A DNA stretch of 64,000 nucleotides from Scandinavium hiltneri (GCF_024764835.1 NZ_JALIGE010000074.1:393243-457242); one strand, 5' to 3'. Positions 51,841 through 61,500 are shown, counted from the first letter of the stretch. Made by a program: numbers and translations. Notes: generated from the sequence alone by a model not told the origin.

Positions 51841-53336
51841 TACTGCCGCGCCTGTTTGATCTGCGCCCCGACGTCCTGCAGGCTGGCTTCAATTTTTACT
51901 GGCCAGTCACCGTGAATGAACAGGCATTTCTGCTGCTCGCTAAAGCGGGTGTGCTGCTGATGCCACTCATCGTCGAGCGCATCCAGCTGCTGTTTGATTT
52001 CCCCTGGCATGTTCTCTGGCGTAGCGCAGCCTGGCAGTGCCAGACGCGAGCCTTGCAGGCTGACATCCCGAACCAGCAAATGCTGGCTGGTATCCACTTC
52101 CATATTTAGCACCTGAGCAAAGCCGATGCCGTTGAGTTTGCCGCGAATTTCGCCGCCTTTTTCCAGCCAGTGCACGAGCGCCGGGCGTTCCAGGGTTACG
52201 TGAACCACGTTCATGTCATGCAGCTTCAGCGGCTGCTGCAAGAGCAGCGTCAGCGTTGGGGTCTGCACCTCATCCGGCAGTTCGTAATGCGGTTTACGGC
52301 TGAACATGCCACCCAGGCGCGTCACTTTTAGCGCGGTTTTGTCGCTCTGTTGCTGTTGCAACTGCAGCCGACGCTGGATAATCGAACCCAGTTTGGTGAG
52401 CATCGCCTGCTGCTGCCAGGCATGCCCGGTCATCAAAATGTCGAGCTGTTGCTGCATCAGACTGCGGCTTTCTGCGTCGTGCCACAGACAGTCTTTGAGC
52501 AGGATAAGATCGATAGGCGCAATGGCGTCGCGGCCGCTGAAAAAGGCGCAGGCCTGCAATAAACGAACCGCCTTTTTCCAGCGCCGATCGGAGACATACG
52601 GTGCGTTTGGCATCATATCGAGCTGCTGACGCAACTGATAAACCAGCTCGAATACGCTGTCTGACAGCTTCACGCCACCAATATCTACCTGCCACTGCCT
52701 GAACTCTTCGTCCGTCACCTGTAGATTTTCGGGCACCGGGTTGGCGCTTTCATCGTGCTGGTTGATGAGCAACGAGCGGAAATTGCTTTTTTCCTGCACT
52801 TTGTCGAGCCACAAGCGAATCAGCATACGGTCATATAAGGCTTCGAGGCTGCTGTCGGCTTCCGGCAGTTCGTTAGACGCGGCCACCAGCAGGCGCATCG
52901 GGATTTTCTCTTCATGCGCACCGTTGCGAAAGCTGCGTTCGTTAATGGCGGTCAGCAGGGTATTCAGAATTGCCGGGCCCGCTTTCCAGATTTCATCCAG
53001 AAACACGATTTCTGCTTCCGGAAGATAGCCTGTGGTTAAACGCTCATAGCGCCCTTCATCTTTTAACGCCTGAATCGACAGCGGGCCAAAAACTTCTTCC
53101 GGAGTGGAGAAGCGGGTCATCAGGTATTCAAAGGCGCGGGCGTGTTGGAAGGCAAATTTGAGGCGGCGGGCGATGAGGCTTTTAGCTATCCCCGGTGGAC
53201 CAAGGAGAAACACGCTTTCGCCGCTCAGCGCGGCCAGCAGGCACAGACGGATGGCGTGACTACGCTCAAAAAGCCCCTTTTCAAGGGACTGACTGAGTCG
53301 GGAAATTCTTTCTGCTAATAAGTGTGATTGCGCCAT
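51840..53336 (-). CDS. ravA: MoxR-family AAA+ ATPase RavA
   Basis: A 498-residue hexameric ATPase. Walker A is GPPGIAKSL near 45-53, Walker B VFLDEIWKAG, and sensor 1 LLVAASNELPEA. The C-terminal region contains the LARA domain that in E. coli binds the lysine decarboxylase LdcI. Start ATG 53334-53336 (MAQSHLLAERISRL), the E. coli length; the longer reading to 53360 is rejected. The start of the ravA-viaA operon, divergent from kup. Confidence 0.97.
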   Translation of the reverse strand: MAQSHLLAERISRLSQSLEKGLFERSHAIRLCLLAALSGESVFLLGPPGIAKSLIARRLKFAFQHARAFEYLMTRFSTPEEVFGPLSIQALKDEGRYERLTTGYLPEAEIVFLDEIWKAGPAILNTLLTAINERSFRNGAHEEKIPMRLLVAASNELPEADSSLEALYDRMLIRLWLDKVQEKSNFRSLLINQHDESANPVPENLQVTDEEFRQWQVDIGGVKLSDSVFELVYQLRQQLDMMPNAPYVSDRRWKKAVRLLQACAFFSGRDAIAPIDLILLKDCLWHDAESRSLMQQQLDILMTGHAWQQQAMLTKLGSIIQRRLQLQQQQSDKTALKVTRLGGMFSRKPHYELPDEVQTPTLTLLLQQPLKLHDMNVVHVTLERPALVHWLEKGGEIRGKLNGIGFAQVLNMEVDTSQHLLVRDVSLQGSRLALPGCATPENMPGEIKQQLDALDDEWHQQHTRFSEQQKCLFIHGDWPVKIEASLQDVGAQIKQARQ

Positions 53337-53555
53337 AATAGAGTGGTGTCCTTCCGCCATTTATCCAGCTATCAAGCGATTATAGCCGTTTGCTGGCGCC
53401 GGGTAATAGTGGGAGAAGCCGTCGACATTTCTTTGAGCAAGGTTAATGAGGAGTCATTTTGGAGTACGATTCTTCTGTTAATCGTGCATACTGTGCGCCT
53501 TTTGTGAGCCAGGGATCCGGGTACACATTTGTCTTATTAAACGAAAGACGAGTCT

Positions 53556-55427
53556 ATGAGCACTGATAATAAGCAATCGTTGCCAGCGATCACCCTTGCT
53601 GCAATTGGCGTGGTATACGGTGACATTGGTACCAGCCCTCTTTATACACTGAGAGAATGTCTCTCAGGCCAGTTTGGATTTGGCGTGGAACGGGATGCCG
53701 TTTTTGGCTTTTTATCCCTGATTTTCTGGCTGCTGATTTTTACCGTTTCCTTGAAATACATCACCTTCGTGATGCGTGCGGATAACGCCGGAGAAGGCGG
53801 GATCCTGACGTTGATGTCTCTTGCCGGGCGCAACACATCGGCGAGAATGACGTCGGTGCTGGTTATCCTCGGCCTTATCGGCGGCAGTTTCTTCTATGGC
53901 GAGGTGGTAATAACCCCGGCCATCTCGGTGATGTCGGCCATTGAAGGCCTCGAAATCATCGCTCCGCAGCTTGATAGCTGGATAGTCCCCATCTCTATCG
54001 CCGTACTGACCCTGCTGTTTATGATTCAAAAGCACGGTACTGCGCTGGTGGGGAAACTGTTCGCGCCTATCATGCTGATTTGGTTCCTGTTGCTGGCGGT
54101 GCTCGGTGCACGCAGTATCATCGACAACCCGGACGTGCTGCATGCGTTGAACCCGTACTGGGCGGTGCACTTCTTCCTTGAATACAAAACGGTTTCCTTT
54201 GTGGCGCTGGGGGCGGTCGTTCTGTCGATTACCGGTGTCGAAGCGTTGTATGCGGATATGGGCCATTTCGGCAAATTACCGATTCGTATTGCCTGGTTCA
54301 CGGTGGTTCTGCCTTCGCTGGTGCTGAACTACTTCGGTCAGGGCGCGCTGTTACTCAAACACCCGGAAGCGATTAAAAACCCGTTCTTCCTGCTGGCGCC
54401 TGAGTGGGCGCTGATTCCGATGCTGATTATCGCGACCTTCGCGACGGTCATTGCTTCCCAGGCGGTCATTTCCGGCGTGTTCTCCCTGACGCGTCAGGCG
54501 GTTCGTCTTGGATATCTGTCGCCGATGCGCATTATTCATACCTCTGAAATGGAATCCGGTCAGATTTACATCCCGTTCATTAACTGGCTGCTGTACGTGT
54601 CTGTGGTGCTGGTGATTGTCAGCTTCCAGCACTCCAGCAACCTGGCGGCGGCATACGGGATTGCGGTTACCGGCACCATGGTGCTGACCTCGATTCTGGC
54701 GACCACCGTGGCACGTAAAAACTGGCACTGGAACAAGTACTTTGTGTTCGTTATCCTGGTGGCATTCCTGTGTATCGACGTACCGTTGTTCTCGGCGAAC
54801 CTCGATAAACTGCTCTCTGGCGGTTGGCTGCCGCTGACGCTGGGCTTGGTGATGTTTATGGTGATGACCACCTGGAAGAGCGAACGTTTCCGCCTGCTAC
54901 GCCGCATGCATGAACATGGCAACTCTCTCGAAGCGATGATTGCGTCGCTGGAGAAATCACCGCCTGTGCGCGTGCCTGGCACTGCGGTGTACATGTCCCG
55001 CGCGCTGAACGTGATTCCGTTTGCGATGCTGCATAATCTCAAGCACAACAAAGTGCTGCATGAGCGCGTGATCCTGCTGACGCTTCGCACCGAAGATGCG
55101 CCGTATGTTCACAACGTGCGTCGCGTGTCTATCGAGCAGCTGTCACCGTCGTTCTGGCGTGTAGTGGCGAGCTACGGCTGGCGCGAAACGCCAAACGTGG
55201 AAGAAGTCTTCCACCGCTGCGGTCTGGAAGGGCTGAGCTGTCGGATGATGGAAACCTCGTTCTTCATGTCGCATGAATCGCTGATTATCGGTAACGACCG
55301 CCCGTGGTATCTGCGTCTGCGCGGCAAGCTGTACCTGCTGCTGCAACGCAACGCCCTGCGTGCACCTGACCAGTTTGAAATCCCGCCAAACCGGGTAATC
55401 GAACTCGGTACCCAGGTCGAGATATAA
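53556..55427 (+). CDS. kup: Low-affinity potassium transporter Kup
   Basis: A 623-residue inner-membrane K+/H+ symporter of the KUP/HAK/KT family. The opening ITLAAIGVVYGDIGTSPLYT is the family signature. About 12 transmembrane segments precede a cytosolic C-terminal domain of roughly 180 residues. It starts MSTDNKQSLPAITLAAIG. It is followed by a terminator and a REP element. Confidence 0.98.
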   Translation: MSTDNKQSLPAITLAAIGVVYGDIGTSPLYTLRECLSGQFGFGVERDAVFGFLSLIFWLLIFTVSLKYITFVMRADNAGEGGILTLMSLAGRNTSARMTSVLVILGLIGGSFFYGEVVITPAISVMSAIEGLEIIAPQLDSWIVPISIAVLTLLFMIQKHGTALVGKLFAPIMLIWFLLLAVLGARSIIDNPDVLHALNPYWAVHFFLEYKTVSFVALGAVVLSITGVEALYADMGHFGKLPIRIAWFTVVLPSLVLNYFGQGALLLKHPEAIKNPFFLLAPEWALIPMLIIATFATVIASQAVISGVFSLTRQAVRLGYLSPMRIIHTSEMESGQIYIPFINWLLYVSVVLVIVSFQHSSNLAAAYGIAVTGTMVLTSILATTVARKNWHWNKYFVFVILVAFLCIDVPLFSANLDKLLSGGWLPLTLGLVMFMVMTTWKSERFRLLRRMHEHGNSLEAMIASLEKSPPVRVPGTAVYMSRALNVIPFAMLHNLKHNKVLHERVILLTLRTEDAPYVHNVRRVSIEQLSPSFWRVVASYGWRETPNVEEVFHRCGLEGLSCRMMETSFFMSHESLIIGNDRPWYLRLRGKLYLLLQRNALRAPDQFEIPPNRVIELGTQVEI

Positions 55428-55443
55428 CTCAGCCTCAAAAATA

Positions 55444-55471
55444 TGCCCGGCATTCTTGCCGGGTATTTTTT
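55444..55471 (+). terminator. kup terminator
   Basis: TGCCCGGC (55444-55451) and GCCGGGTA (55458-55465) with an ATTCTT loop, followed by TTTTTTT. Confidence 0.9.
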
Positions 55472-55474
55472 TAG

Positions 55475-55508
55475 TGGGGCCGGGCAAGCGAAGCGCCACC
55501 TGACTACA
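55475..55508. repeat. Single REP unit after kup
   Basis: GGGGCCGGGCAAGCGAAGCG followed by CCACCTGACTACA has the AAGCG-AAGCG-CCACC core of the REP units at 32.4 and 35.8 kb. Only one arm is present. Confidence 0.75.
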
Positions 55509-55533
55509 CTCTGACTTCCTGATAATTTCACTT

Positions 55534-55549
55534 AGCGAAACGTTTCGAT
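55534..55549. promoter_or_regulatory. Upstream RbsR-type operator, overlapping CRP site
   Basis: AGCGAAACGTTTCGAT, matching the downstream operator at 15 of 16 bases. The CRP-like TTCGA-N6-TCACA (55544-55559) overlaps it and lies 61.5 bases before the predicted start at 55613. Confidence 0.72.
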
Positions 55550-55600
55550 ACCGATCACACTTCTGCAACCTGATGGTGGTTTTCTGTACGCTATTGGGAT

Positions 55601-55629
55601 TAAACTTATCTCCAGCGAAACGTTTCGCT
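55601..55629 (+). promoter_or_regulatory. rbs promoter -10 and primary RbsR operator
   Basis: A -10-like TAAACT (55601-55606) predicts a start near 55613. AGCGAAACGTTTCGCT (55614-55629) is a perfect 16-bp LacI-family palindrome directly downstream, where RbsR would block transcription until ribose is present. Confidence 0.8.
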
Positions 55630-55643
55630 AGTGGAGCAGAACG

Positions 55644-56063
55644 ATGAAGAAAGGTACGGTACTCAACGCTGATATTTCCTCGGTCATTTCCCGTCTTGGG
55701 CATACCGATACGCTGGTGGTTTGTGACGCAGGCTTGCCTGTCCCACACAGTACACAGCGAATTGATATGGCCTTAACCCAAGGGGTGCCTGGATTTATGC
55801 AGGTGCTGGAAGTGGTGACGACCGAAATGCAGGTTGAGACGGCAATTCTCGCCGCGGAAATCAAAACACATAATCCGCAGCTCCACGAAACGTTGCTCAA
55901 TCACCTCGAGCAGCTGCAGCAACACCAGGGAAACACCATTGAAATCCGTTACACCACACACGAGCAGTTCAAATTACAAACCGCAGACAGTCAGGCGGTG
56001 ATTCGCAGCGGGGAATGCTCCCCGTATGCGAATATCATTCTCTGTGCTGGCGTCACTTTCTGA
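55644..56063 (+). CDS. rbsD: D-ribose pyranase RbsD
   Basis: A 139-residue ribose mutarotase that converts beta-pyranose to beta-furanose ribose for RbsK. It starts MKKGTVLNADISSVISRLGH, with the catalytic His20 in the GHTD motif. GGAG lies 8 bases before the ATG. It opens the rbsDACBKR operon. Same length as E. coli. Confidence 0.98.
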   Translation: MKKGTVLNADISSVISRLGHTDTLVVCDAGLPVPHSTQRIDMALTQGVPGFMQVLEVVTTEMQVETAILAAEIKTHNPQLHETLLNHLEQLQQHQGNTIEIRYTTHEQFKLQTADSQAVIRSGECSPYANIILCAGVTF

Positions 56064-56070
56064 GGCCGCC

Positions 56071-57576
56071 ATGGACGCATTACTGCAACTCAAAGGGATC
56101 GATAAATCTTTCCCGGGCGTGAAAGCCCTTTCCGGCGCATCGCTGAACGTCTACTCCGGCCGCGTAATGGCGCTGGTGGGCGAAAACGGCGCCGGTAAAT
56201 CGACGATGATGAAAGTGCTGACCGGGATCTACACTAAAGATGCCGGCTCTCTGCATTGGCTTGGCCAGGAAGCGACCTTTACCGGACCGAAATCCTCTCA
56301 GGAAGCCGGGATCGGCATCATTCATCAGGAACTGAACCTGATCCCGCAGCTGACCATCGCCGAGAACATCTTTTTAGGCCGTGAGTTCGTTAACCGCTTC
56401 GGCAAAATCGACTGGAAAACCATGTACGCCGAAGCAGACAAACTGCTGGCGAAGCTCAACCTGCGCTTTAAAAGCGACAGGCTGGTGGGCGAACTGTCGA
56501 TTGGCGATCAGCAGATGGTGGAAATCGCCAAAGTGCTGAGCTTCGAGTCGAAGGTCATCATCATGGATGAACCGACGGACGCACTGACCGATACTGAAAC
56601 CGAATCGTTATTCCGCGTCATTCGCGAGCTGAAATCCCAGGGCCGCGGCATCGTTTATATCTCTCACCGAATGAAAGAGATCTTCGAGATTTGTGATGAC
56701 GTGACCGTATTCCGTGACGGCCAGTTTATTGCCGAGCGCGAAGTGGCAACGCTCACCGAAGATTCACTGATTGAAATGATGGTCGGGCGCAAGCTCGAAG
56801 ATCAGTATCCGCGCATCGACAAAGTACCGGGTGACGTGCGTCTGAAGGTCGATAACCTGTGCGGCCCGGGCGTGGAAAATGTCAGCTTCACGCTGCGCAA
56901 AGGGGAAATCCTCGGCGTGGCGGGCCTGATGGGAGCCGGGCGTACCGAACTGATGAAAGTCCTGTACGGCGCACTGCCGCGTAGCAGTGGTTACGTTACG
57001 CTGGATGGCCATGAAGTGGTGACCAAATCCCCACAGGACGGTCTGGCCAACGGCATCGTTTATATCTCCGAAGACCGTAAGCGTGACGGCCTGGTGCTGG
57101 GCATGTCGGTAAAAGAGAACATGTCGCTGACCGCGCTGCGCTATTTCAGCAAAGCGGGCGGTGGCCTGAAGCATAAAGATGAACAGCAGGCGGTGAGCGA
57201 TTTCATCCGTCTGTTCAATGTTAAAACCCCGTCGATGGAGCAGGCGATTGGCTTGCTCTCGGGCGGTAATCAGCAAAAAGTGGCGATTGCCCGAGGGCTG
57301 ATGACGCGACCGAAAGTGCTTATCCTCGATGAGCCAACGCGAGGCGTGGACGTCGGGGCGAAGAAAGAAATTTATCAGCTGATTAACCAGTTTAAAGCCG
57401 ATGGCCTGAGCATCATTCTCATCTCTTCGGAGATGCCGGAAGTGCTGGGCATGAGCGACCGCATCATGGTGATGCACGAAGGGCATCTCGGCGGTGAATT
57501 CACACGCGAGCAGGCCACCCAGGAAGTATTGATGGCTGCCGCTGTGGGCAAGCTTAATCGTGTGAATCAGGAGTAA
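56071..57576 (+). CDS. rbsA: Ribose ABC transporter ATPase RbsA
   Basis: A 501-residue protein with two ABC domains in tandem. First: Walker A GENGAGKSTMM and signature LSIGDQQMVEIAK. Second: degenerate P-loop GLMGAGRTELMK and signature LLSGGNQQKVAIARG. Start ATG 56071 (MDALLQLKGIDKSFPG); the reading from 56026 overlaps rbsD and is rejected. It powers ribose import through RbsC. Confidence 0.98.
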   Translation: MDALLQLKGIDKSFPGVKALSGASLNVYSGRVMALVGENGAGKSTMMKVLTGIYTKDAGSLHWLGQEATFTGPKSSQEAGIGIIHQELNLIPQLTIAENIFLGREFVNRFGKIDWKTMYAEADKLLAKLNLRFKSDRLVGELSIGDQQMVEIAKVLSFESKVIIMDEPTDALTDTETESLFRVIRELKSQGRGIVYISHRMKEIFEICDDVTVFRDGQFIAEREVATLTEDSLIEMMVGRKLEDQYPRIDKVPGDVRLKVDNLCGPGVENVSFTLRKGEILGVAGLMGAGRTELMKVLYGALPRSSGYVTLDGHEVVTKSPQDGLANGIVYISEDRKRDGLVLGMSVKENMSLTALRYFSKAGGGLKHKDEQQAVSDFIRLFNVKTPSMEQAIGLLSGGNQQKVAIARGLMTRPKVLILDEPTRGVDVGAKKEIYQLINQFKADGLSIILISSEMPEVLGMSDRIMVMHEGHLGGEFTREQATQEVLMAAAVGKLNRVNQE

Positions 57577-57581
57577 GAAAG

Positions 57582-58547
57582 ATGACTACCCAGGCTGTTG
57601 CTGGTCGCCGTTATTTCACCAAAGCGTGGCTGTTGGAGCAAAAGTCGCTGATTGCTCTGCTGGTGCTGATAGCCGTTGTCTCGACCATGAGTCCGAACTT
57701 TTTTACCGTTAATAACCTGTTCAACATCCTGCAACAGACGTCGGTCAACGCCATTATGGCGGTGGGGATGACGCTGGTTATTCTGACTTCCGGTATCGAT
57801 TTGTCCGTCGGTTCGTTGCTGGCCCTGACCGGCGCGGTTGCGGCGTCGATTGTTGGTATCGAAGTGAATGCGCTGGTGGCCGTCGCGGCTGCGCTGGCAT
57901 TAGGTGCGGCGATTGGCGCTGTGACGGGCGTGATTGTGGCGAAAGGCCGCGTGCAGGCATTTATTGCCACTTTGGTGATGATGTTGCTGCTGCGGGGTGT
58001 GACGATGGTATACACCAATGGCAGTCCGGTGAATACGGGTTTTACCGCTAACGCCGATGTCTTTGGCTGGTTTGGTATCGGCCGTCCGCTGGGGATTCCG
58101 ACGCCGGTGTGGATCATGGCGATTGTGTTCCTCGCGGCGTGGTACATGCTGCACCACACCCGACTGGGCCGTTACATCTACGCGCTGGGCGGTAACGAAG
58201 CGGCAACGCGTCTGTCCGGTATCAGTGTCAATAAAGTCAAAATTATCGTGTATTCGCTGTGCGGCATGTTGGCCTCACTGGCAGGTATTATCGAAGTGGC
58301 GCGTCTGTCATCTGCGCAACCGACGGCCGGTACCGGCTATGAGCTCGACGCGATTGCGGCGGTGGTGCTGGGCGGAACCAGTCTGGCGGGCGGCAAAGGT
58401 CGCATTGTTGGGACGCTGATCGGCGCATTGATTCTCGGTTTCCTTAATAATGGTTTGAATTTGTTAGGTGTTTCCTCCTATTACCAGATGATCGTTAAAG
58501 CGGTGGTGATATTGCTGGCGGTGCTGGTAGACAACAAAAAGCAGTAA
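57582..58547 (+). CDS. rbsC: Ribose ABC transporter permease RbsC
   Basis: A 321-residue inner-membrane permease with about ten hydrophobic segments and the family block GIDLSVGSLLALTGAVAAS. A dimer forms the ribose channel with RbsA and RbsB. It starts 5 bases after rbsA, preceded by GGAG. Same length as E. coli. Confidence 0.98.
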   Translation: MTTQAVAGRRYFTKAWLLEQKSLIALLVLIAVVSTMSPNFFTVNNLFNILQQTSVNAIMAVGMTLVILTSGIDLSVGSLLALTGAVAASIVGIEVNALVAVAAALALGAAIGAVTGVIVAKGRVQAFIATLVMMLLLRGVTMVYTNGSPVNTGFTANADVFGWFGIGRPLGIPTPVWIMAIVFLAAWYMLHHTRLGRYIYALGGNEAATRLSGISVNKVKIIVYSLCGMLASLAGIIEVARLSSAQPTAGTGYELDAIAAVVLGGTSLAGGKGRIVGTLIGALILGFLNNGLNLLGVSSYYQMIVKAVVILLAVLVDNKKQ

Positions 58548-58574
58548 TAACTGACATAACAGGACATCTCAGAT

Positions 58575-59465
58575 ATGAACATGAAAAAACTGGCTACCCT
58601 GGTTTCTGCTGTGGCACTGAGCGCCACCGTAAGTGCTAACGCAATGGCGAAGGACACTATTGCGCTGGTTATCTCGACACTGAACAACCCGTTCTTTGTT
58701 TCCCTGAAAGACGGTGCGCAGAAAGAAGCGGATAAACTGGGCTACAACCTGGTGGTCCTGGATTCTCAGAACAACCCGGCGAAAGAGCTGGCGAACGTTC
58801 AGGACCTGACCGTACGTGGCACCAAAATCCTGCTGATCAACCCAACGGATTCCGACGCCGTGGGTAACGCTGTAAAAATGGCAAACCAGGCGAAGATCCC
58901 AGTGATTACGCTGGACCGTCAGGCGTCTAAAGGCGAAGTGGTGAGCCACATTGCGTCTGATAACGTGCTGGGCGGTAAAATTGCAGGCGACTACATCGCG
59001 AAGAAAGCCGGTGAAGGCGCGAAAGTTATTGAACTGCAGGGTATTGCAGGGACGTCTGCCGCTCGTGAGCGTGGCGAAGGTTTCCAGCAGGCCGTTGCGG
59101 CGCACAAATTTGATGTCCTGGCGAGCCAGCCAGCAGATTTCGACCGTACAAAAGGTCTGAACGTCATGCAGAACCTGCTGACCGCACATCCGGACGTGAA
59201 AGCTGTTTTCGCGCAGAACGATGAAATGGCGCTGGGTGCGCTGCGTGCGCTGCAGACTGCCGGTAAATCAGATGTGATGGTTGTCGGTTTTGATGGTACT
59301 CCGGATGGCGAAAAAGCAGTAAATGATGGCAAACTGGCTGCGACGATTGCACAGCTGCCAGAGCAAATCGGCGCCCAGGGCGTTGACGTTGCTGCTAAAG
59401 TGCTGAAAGGTGAGAAGGTTCAGGCCAAATACCCTGTTGACCTGAAGCTGGTCATCAAGCAATAA
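58575..59465 (+). CDS. rbsB: Periplasmic ribose-binding protein RbsB
   Basis: A 296-residue binding protein. Signal peptide MNMKKLATLVSAVALSATVS ends near ANAMAKD (predicted cleavage AMA|KD). Ribose contacts include LNNPFF and FDGTPDG. It feeds RbsAC and, in E. coli, also the Trg chemoreceptor. It is followed by two hairpins before rbsK. Confidence 0.98.
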   Translation: MNMKKLATLVSAVALSATVSANAMAKDTIALVISTLNNPFFVSLKDGAQKEADKLGYNLVVLDSQNNPAKELANVQDLTVRGTKILLINPTDSDAVGNAVKMANQAKIPVITLDRQASKGEVVSHIASDNVLGGKIAGDYIAKKAGEGAKVIELQGIAGTSAARERGEGFQQAVAAHKFDVLASQPADFDRTKGLNVMQNLLTAHPDVKAVFAQNDEMALGALRALQTAGKSDVMVVGFDGTPDGEKAVNDGKLAATIAQLPEQIGAQGVDVAAKVLKGEKVQAKYPVDLKLVIKQ

Positions 59466-59475
59466 GTCATCACTG

Positions 59476-59552
59476 ACTCAGGCCAATAAGAGCCTGAGGG
59501 GACAATCTAAAAAGAAAAGTGTGGCATGCGCCACCGGAAATCCCGGTGGCGC
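59476..59552 (+). terminator. Two hairpins in the rbsB-rbsK gap (attenuator)
   Basis: CTCAGGC/GCCTGAG at about 59476-59498, then a perfect 10-bp stem GCGCCACCGG (59528-59537) / CCGGTGGCGC (59543-59552) followed by TCTTTATC. The weak U-tract predicts partial termination, lowering rbsKR relative to rbsB, and protection of upstream mRNA. Confidence 0.7.
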
Positions 59553-59574
59553 TCTTTATCGGACACTCATTATT

Positions 59575-60504
59575 ATGAAAACCGCAGGTAACCTCGTCGT
59601 CCTTGGCAGTATCAATGCCGATCACATTCTTAACCTTGAATCTTTCCCGCGACCGGGCGAAACCGTGACAGGCAGCCAGTATCAAGTGGCGTTTGGCGGA
59701 AAAGGCGCAAATCAGGCCGTCGCCGCCGGACGCTGCGGGGCAAACATCGCTTTTATCGCCTGTACCGGCGATGACGACACCGGCGAACAGGTGCGTAATC
59801 AACTGGCGAGCGACAATATCGACATTGTGCCAGTGAGCGTTGTAGCGGGCGTTTCCACCGGCGTGGCGCTGATTTTCGTTAATGGTGAAGGTGAGAATGT
59901 CATCGGTATTCACGCGGGGGCAAACGCCGCGCTGACAACCGAGCGAGTGGCGGAGCAAAAAGAACGTATTGCCAGCGCCGATGCGCTGCTGATGCAGCTG
60001 GAATCGCCGCTGGAAAGTGTTCTGGCGGCGGCGAAAATTGCCCACGACAACCAGACGACCGTGGCGCTTAATCCGGCTCCGGCTCGTGAACTGCCGGACG
60101 AACTGCTTTCGCTGGTGGATATCATCACCCCTAACGAAACCGAAGCGGAAAAGTTGACGGGCGTGCGGGTCGAAAATGATGAGGATGCCGCAAAAGCGGC
60201 GCAGGTGCTGCATGATAAAGGCATAGACACGGTCATTATTACGCTCGGCAGTCGCGGCGTGTGGGCCAGCCAGAGAGGGAACGGCCAGCGCGTGCCGGGC
60301 TTTAAAGTGCAGGCCATCGACACAATTGCTGCGGGCGACACCTTTAACGGCGCGCTGATGACGGCGCTGCTGGAAGGCACCGAATTACCGGAAGCGTTGC
60401 GATTTGCACATGCGGCAGCGGCGATTGCCGTGACCCGTAAAGGCGCGCAGCCTTCTGTTCCATGGCGCAAAGAGATCGACGACTTCTTACGTCAGCAGGG
60501 GTAA
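59575..60504 (+). CDS. rbsK: Ribokinase RbsK
   Basis: A 309-residue PfkB-family kinase that makes ribose-5-phosphate. N-terminal VVLGSINADHILNLESFPRP and GGKGANQAVAAGRCG are the sugar-binding motifs. The C-terminal DTIAAGDTFNGAL holds the catalytic Asp and anion hole. Start ATG 59575 (MKTAGNLVVLGS); the reading from 59521 runs through the hairpin and is rejected. Same length as E. coli. Confidence 0.98.
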   Translation: MKTAGNLVVLGSINADHILNLESFPRPGETVTGSQYQVAFGGKGANQAVAAGRCGANIAFIACTGDDDTGEQVRNQLASDNIDIVPVSVVAGVSTGVALIFVNGEGENVIGIHAGANAALTTERVAEQKERIASADALLMQLESPLESVLAAAKIAHDNQTTVALNPAPARELPDELLSLVDIITPNETEAEKLTGVRVENDEDAAKAAQVLHDKGIDTVIITLGSRGVWASQRGNGQRVPGFKVQAIDTIAAGDTFNGALMTALLEGTELPEALRFAHAAAAIAVTRKGAQPSVPWRKEIDDFLRQQG

Positions 60505-60507
60505 CGC

Positions 60508-61500
60508 TTGGCTACCATGAAGGATGTTGCTCGCCTGGCGGGCGTTTCCACTTCGACGGTCTCTCACGTCATTAATAAAGACCGGTTTGTCAGCGAAAGC
60601 ATCACCGAAAAGGTGAATGCCGCCATTAAAAGCCTTAACTACGCGCCTTCGGCCCTGGCGCGTAGCCTCAAACTCAATCAGACCCACACTATCGGCATGC
60701 TGATCACCGCCAGTACCAATCCGTTTTACTCGGAACTGGTTCGCGGCGTCGAGCGCAGCTGCTTTGAACGCGGCTACAGTCTGGTGCTTTGCAACACCGA
60801 AGGCGACGAGCAGCGGATGAACCGTAATCTCGAAACGCTGATGCAAAAGCGCGTCGACGGTTTATTGCTGCTGTGTACCGAAACGCACCAGCCGTCGCCG
60901 GAAATCGTCCAGCGTTATCCTTCTATACCGACGGTGATGATGGACTGGGCACCGTTCGACGGTGACAGCGATATTATTCAGGATAATTCTTTGCTCGGCG
61001 GGGATATGGCGACGCAGTATCTGATCGACAAAGGTTATCGCCGTATCGCCTGTATTGCCGGTCCGCTGGACAAAACGCCTGCGCGTCTGCGTCTCGAAGG
61101 GTATCAGGCGGCGATGGCGCGCAGCGGATTGCCGATTGTCGATGGCTACATTATTACCAGCAACTTTGAATTTGGCGGCGGATTAACGGCGATGCAGGCA
61201 TTACTGGCACTGCCGGAACCACCGCAGGCAGTATTCGTGGGCAATGACGCGATGGCGGTCGGGGTTTATCAGGCGTTGTACCAGGCGGGGCTTAACATTC
61301 CACGTGATGTGGCGGTGGTGGGTTATGACGATATCGAACTGGCGGCCTACATGACGCCGCCGCTGACGACAATCCATCAGCCCAAAGATGAGCTGGGCGA
61401 GCTGGCTATCGACGTATTGATTCACCGAATGGCACAGCCCGGGCAGAAACAGCAGCGTGTGCAGCTGACGCCCGAACTGGTGGTGCGCGGGTCGGCCTAA
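60508..61500 (+). CDS. rbsR: Ribose operon repressor RbsR (LacI family)
   Basis: A 330-residue repressor. The N-terminal HTH is ATMKDVARLAGVSTSTVSHV, the hinge APSALARSLK, and the remainder a periplasmic-binding-like ligand domain. The start is TTG (60508-60510) with AGGGG six bases upstream at the end of rbsK; the ATG three codons later is too far from it. It represses rbs at the palindromes near 55.5-55.6 kb; E. coli RbsR also affects purine genes. It overlaps convergent hsrA by 4 bases. Confidence 0.97.
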   Translation: MATMKDVARLAGVSTSTVSHVINKDRFVSESITEKVNAAIKSLNYAPSALARSLKLNQTHTIGMLITASTNPFYSELVRGVERSCFERGYSLVLCNTEGDEQRMNRNLETLMQKRVDGLLLLCTETHQPSPEIVQRYPSIPTVMMDWAPFDGDSDIIQDNSLLGGDMATQYLIDKGYRRIACIAGPLDKTPARLRLEGYQAAMARSGLPIVDGYIITSNFEFGGGLTAMQALLALPEPPQAVFVGNDAMAVGVYQALYQAGLNIPRDVAVVGYDDIELAAYMTPPLTTIHQPKDELGELAIDVLIHRMAQPGQKQQRVQLTPELVVRGSA

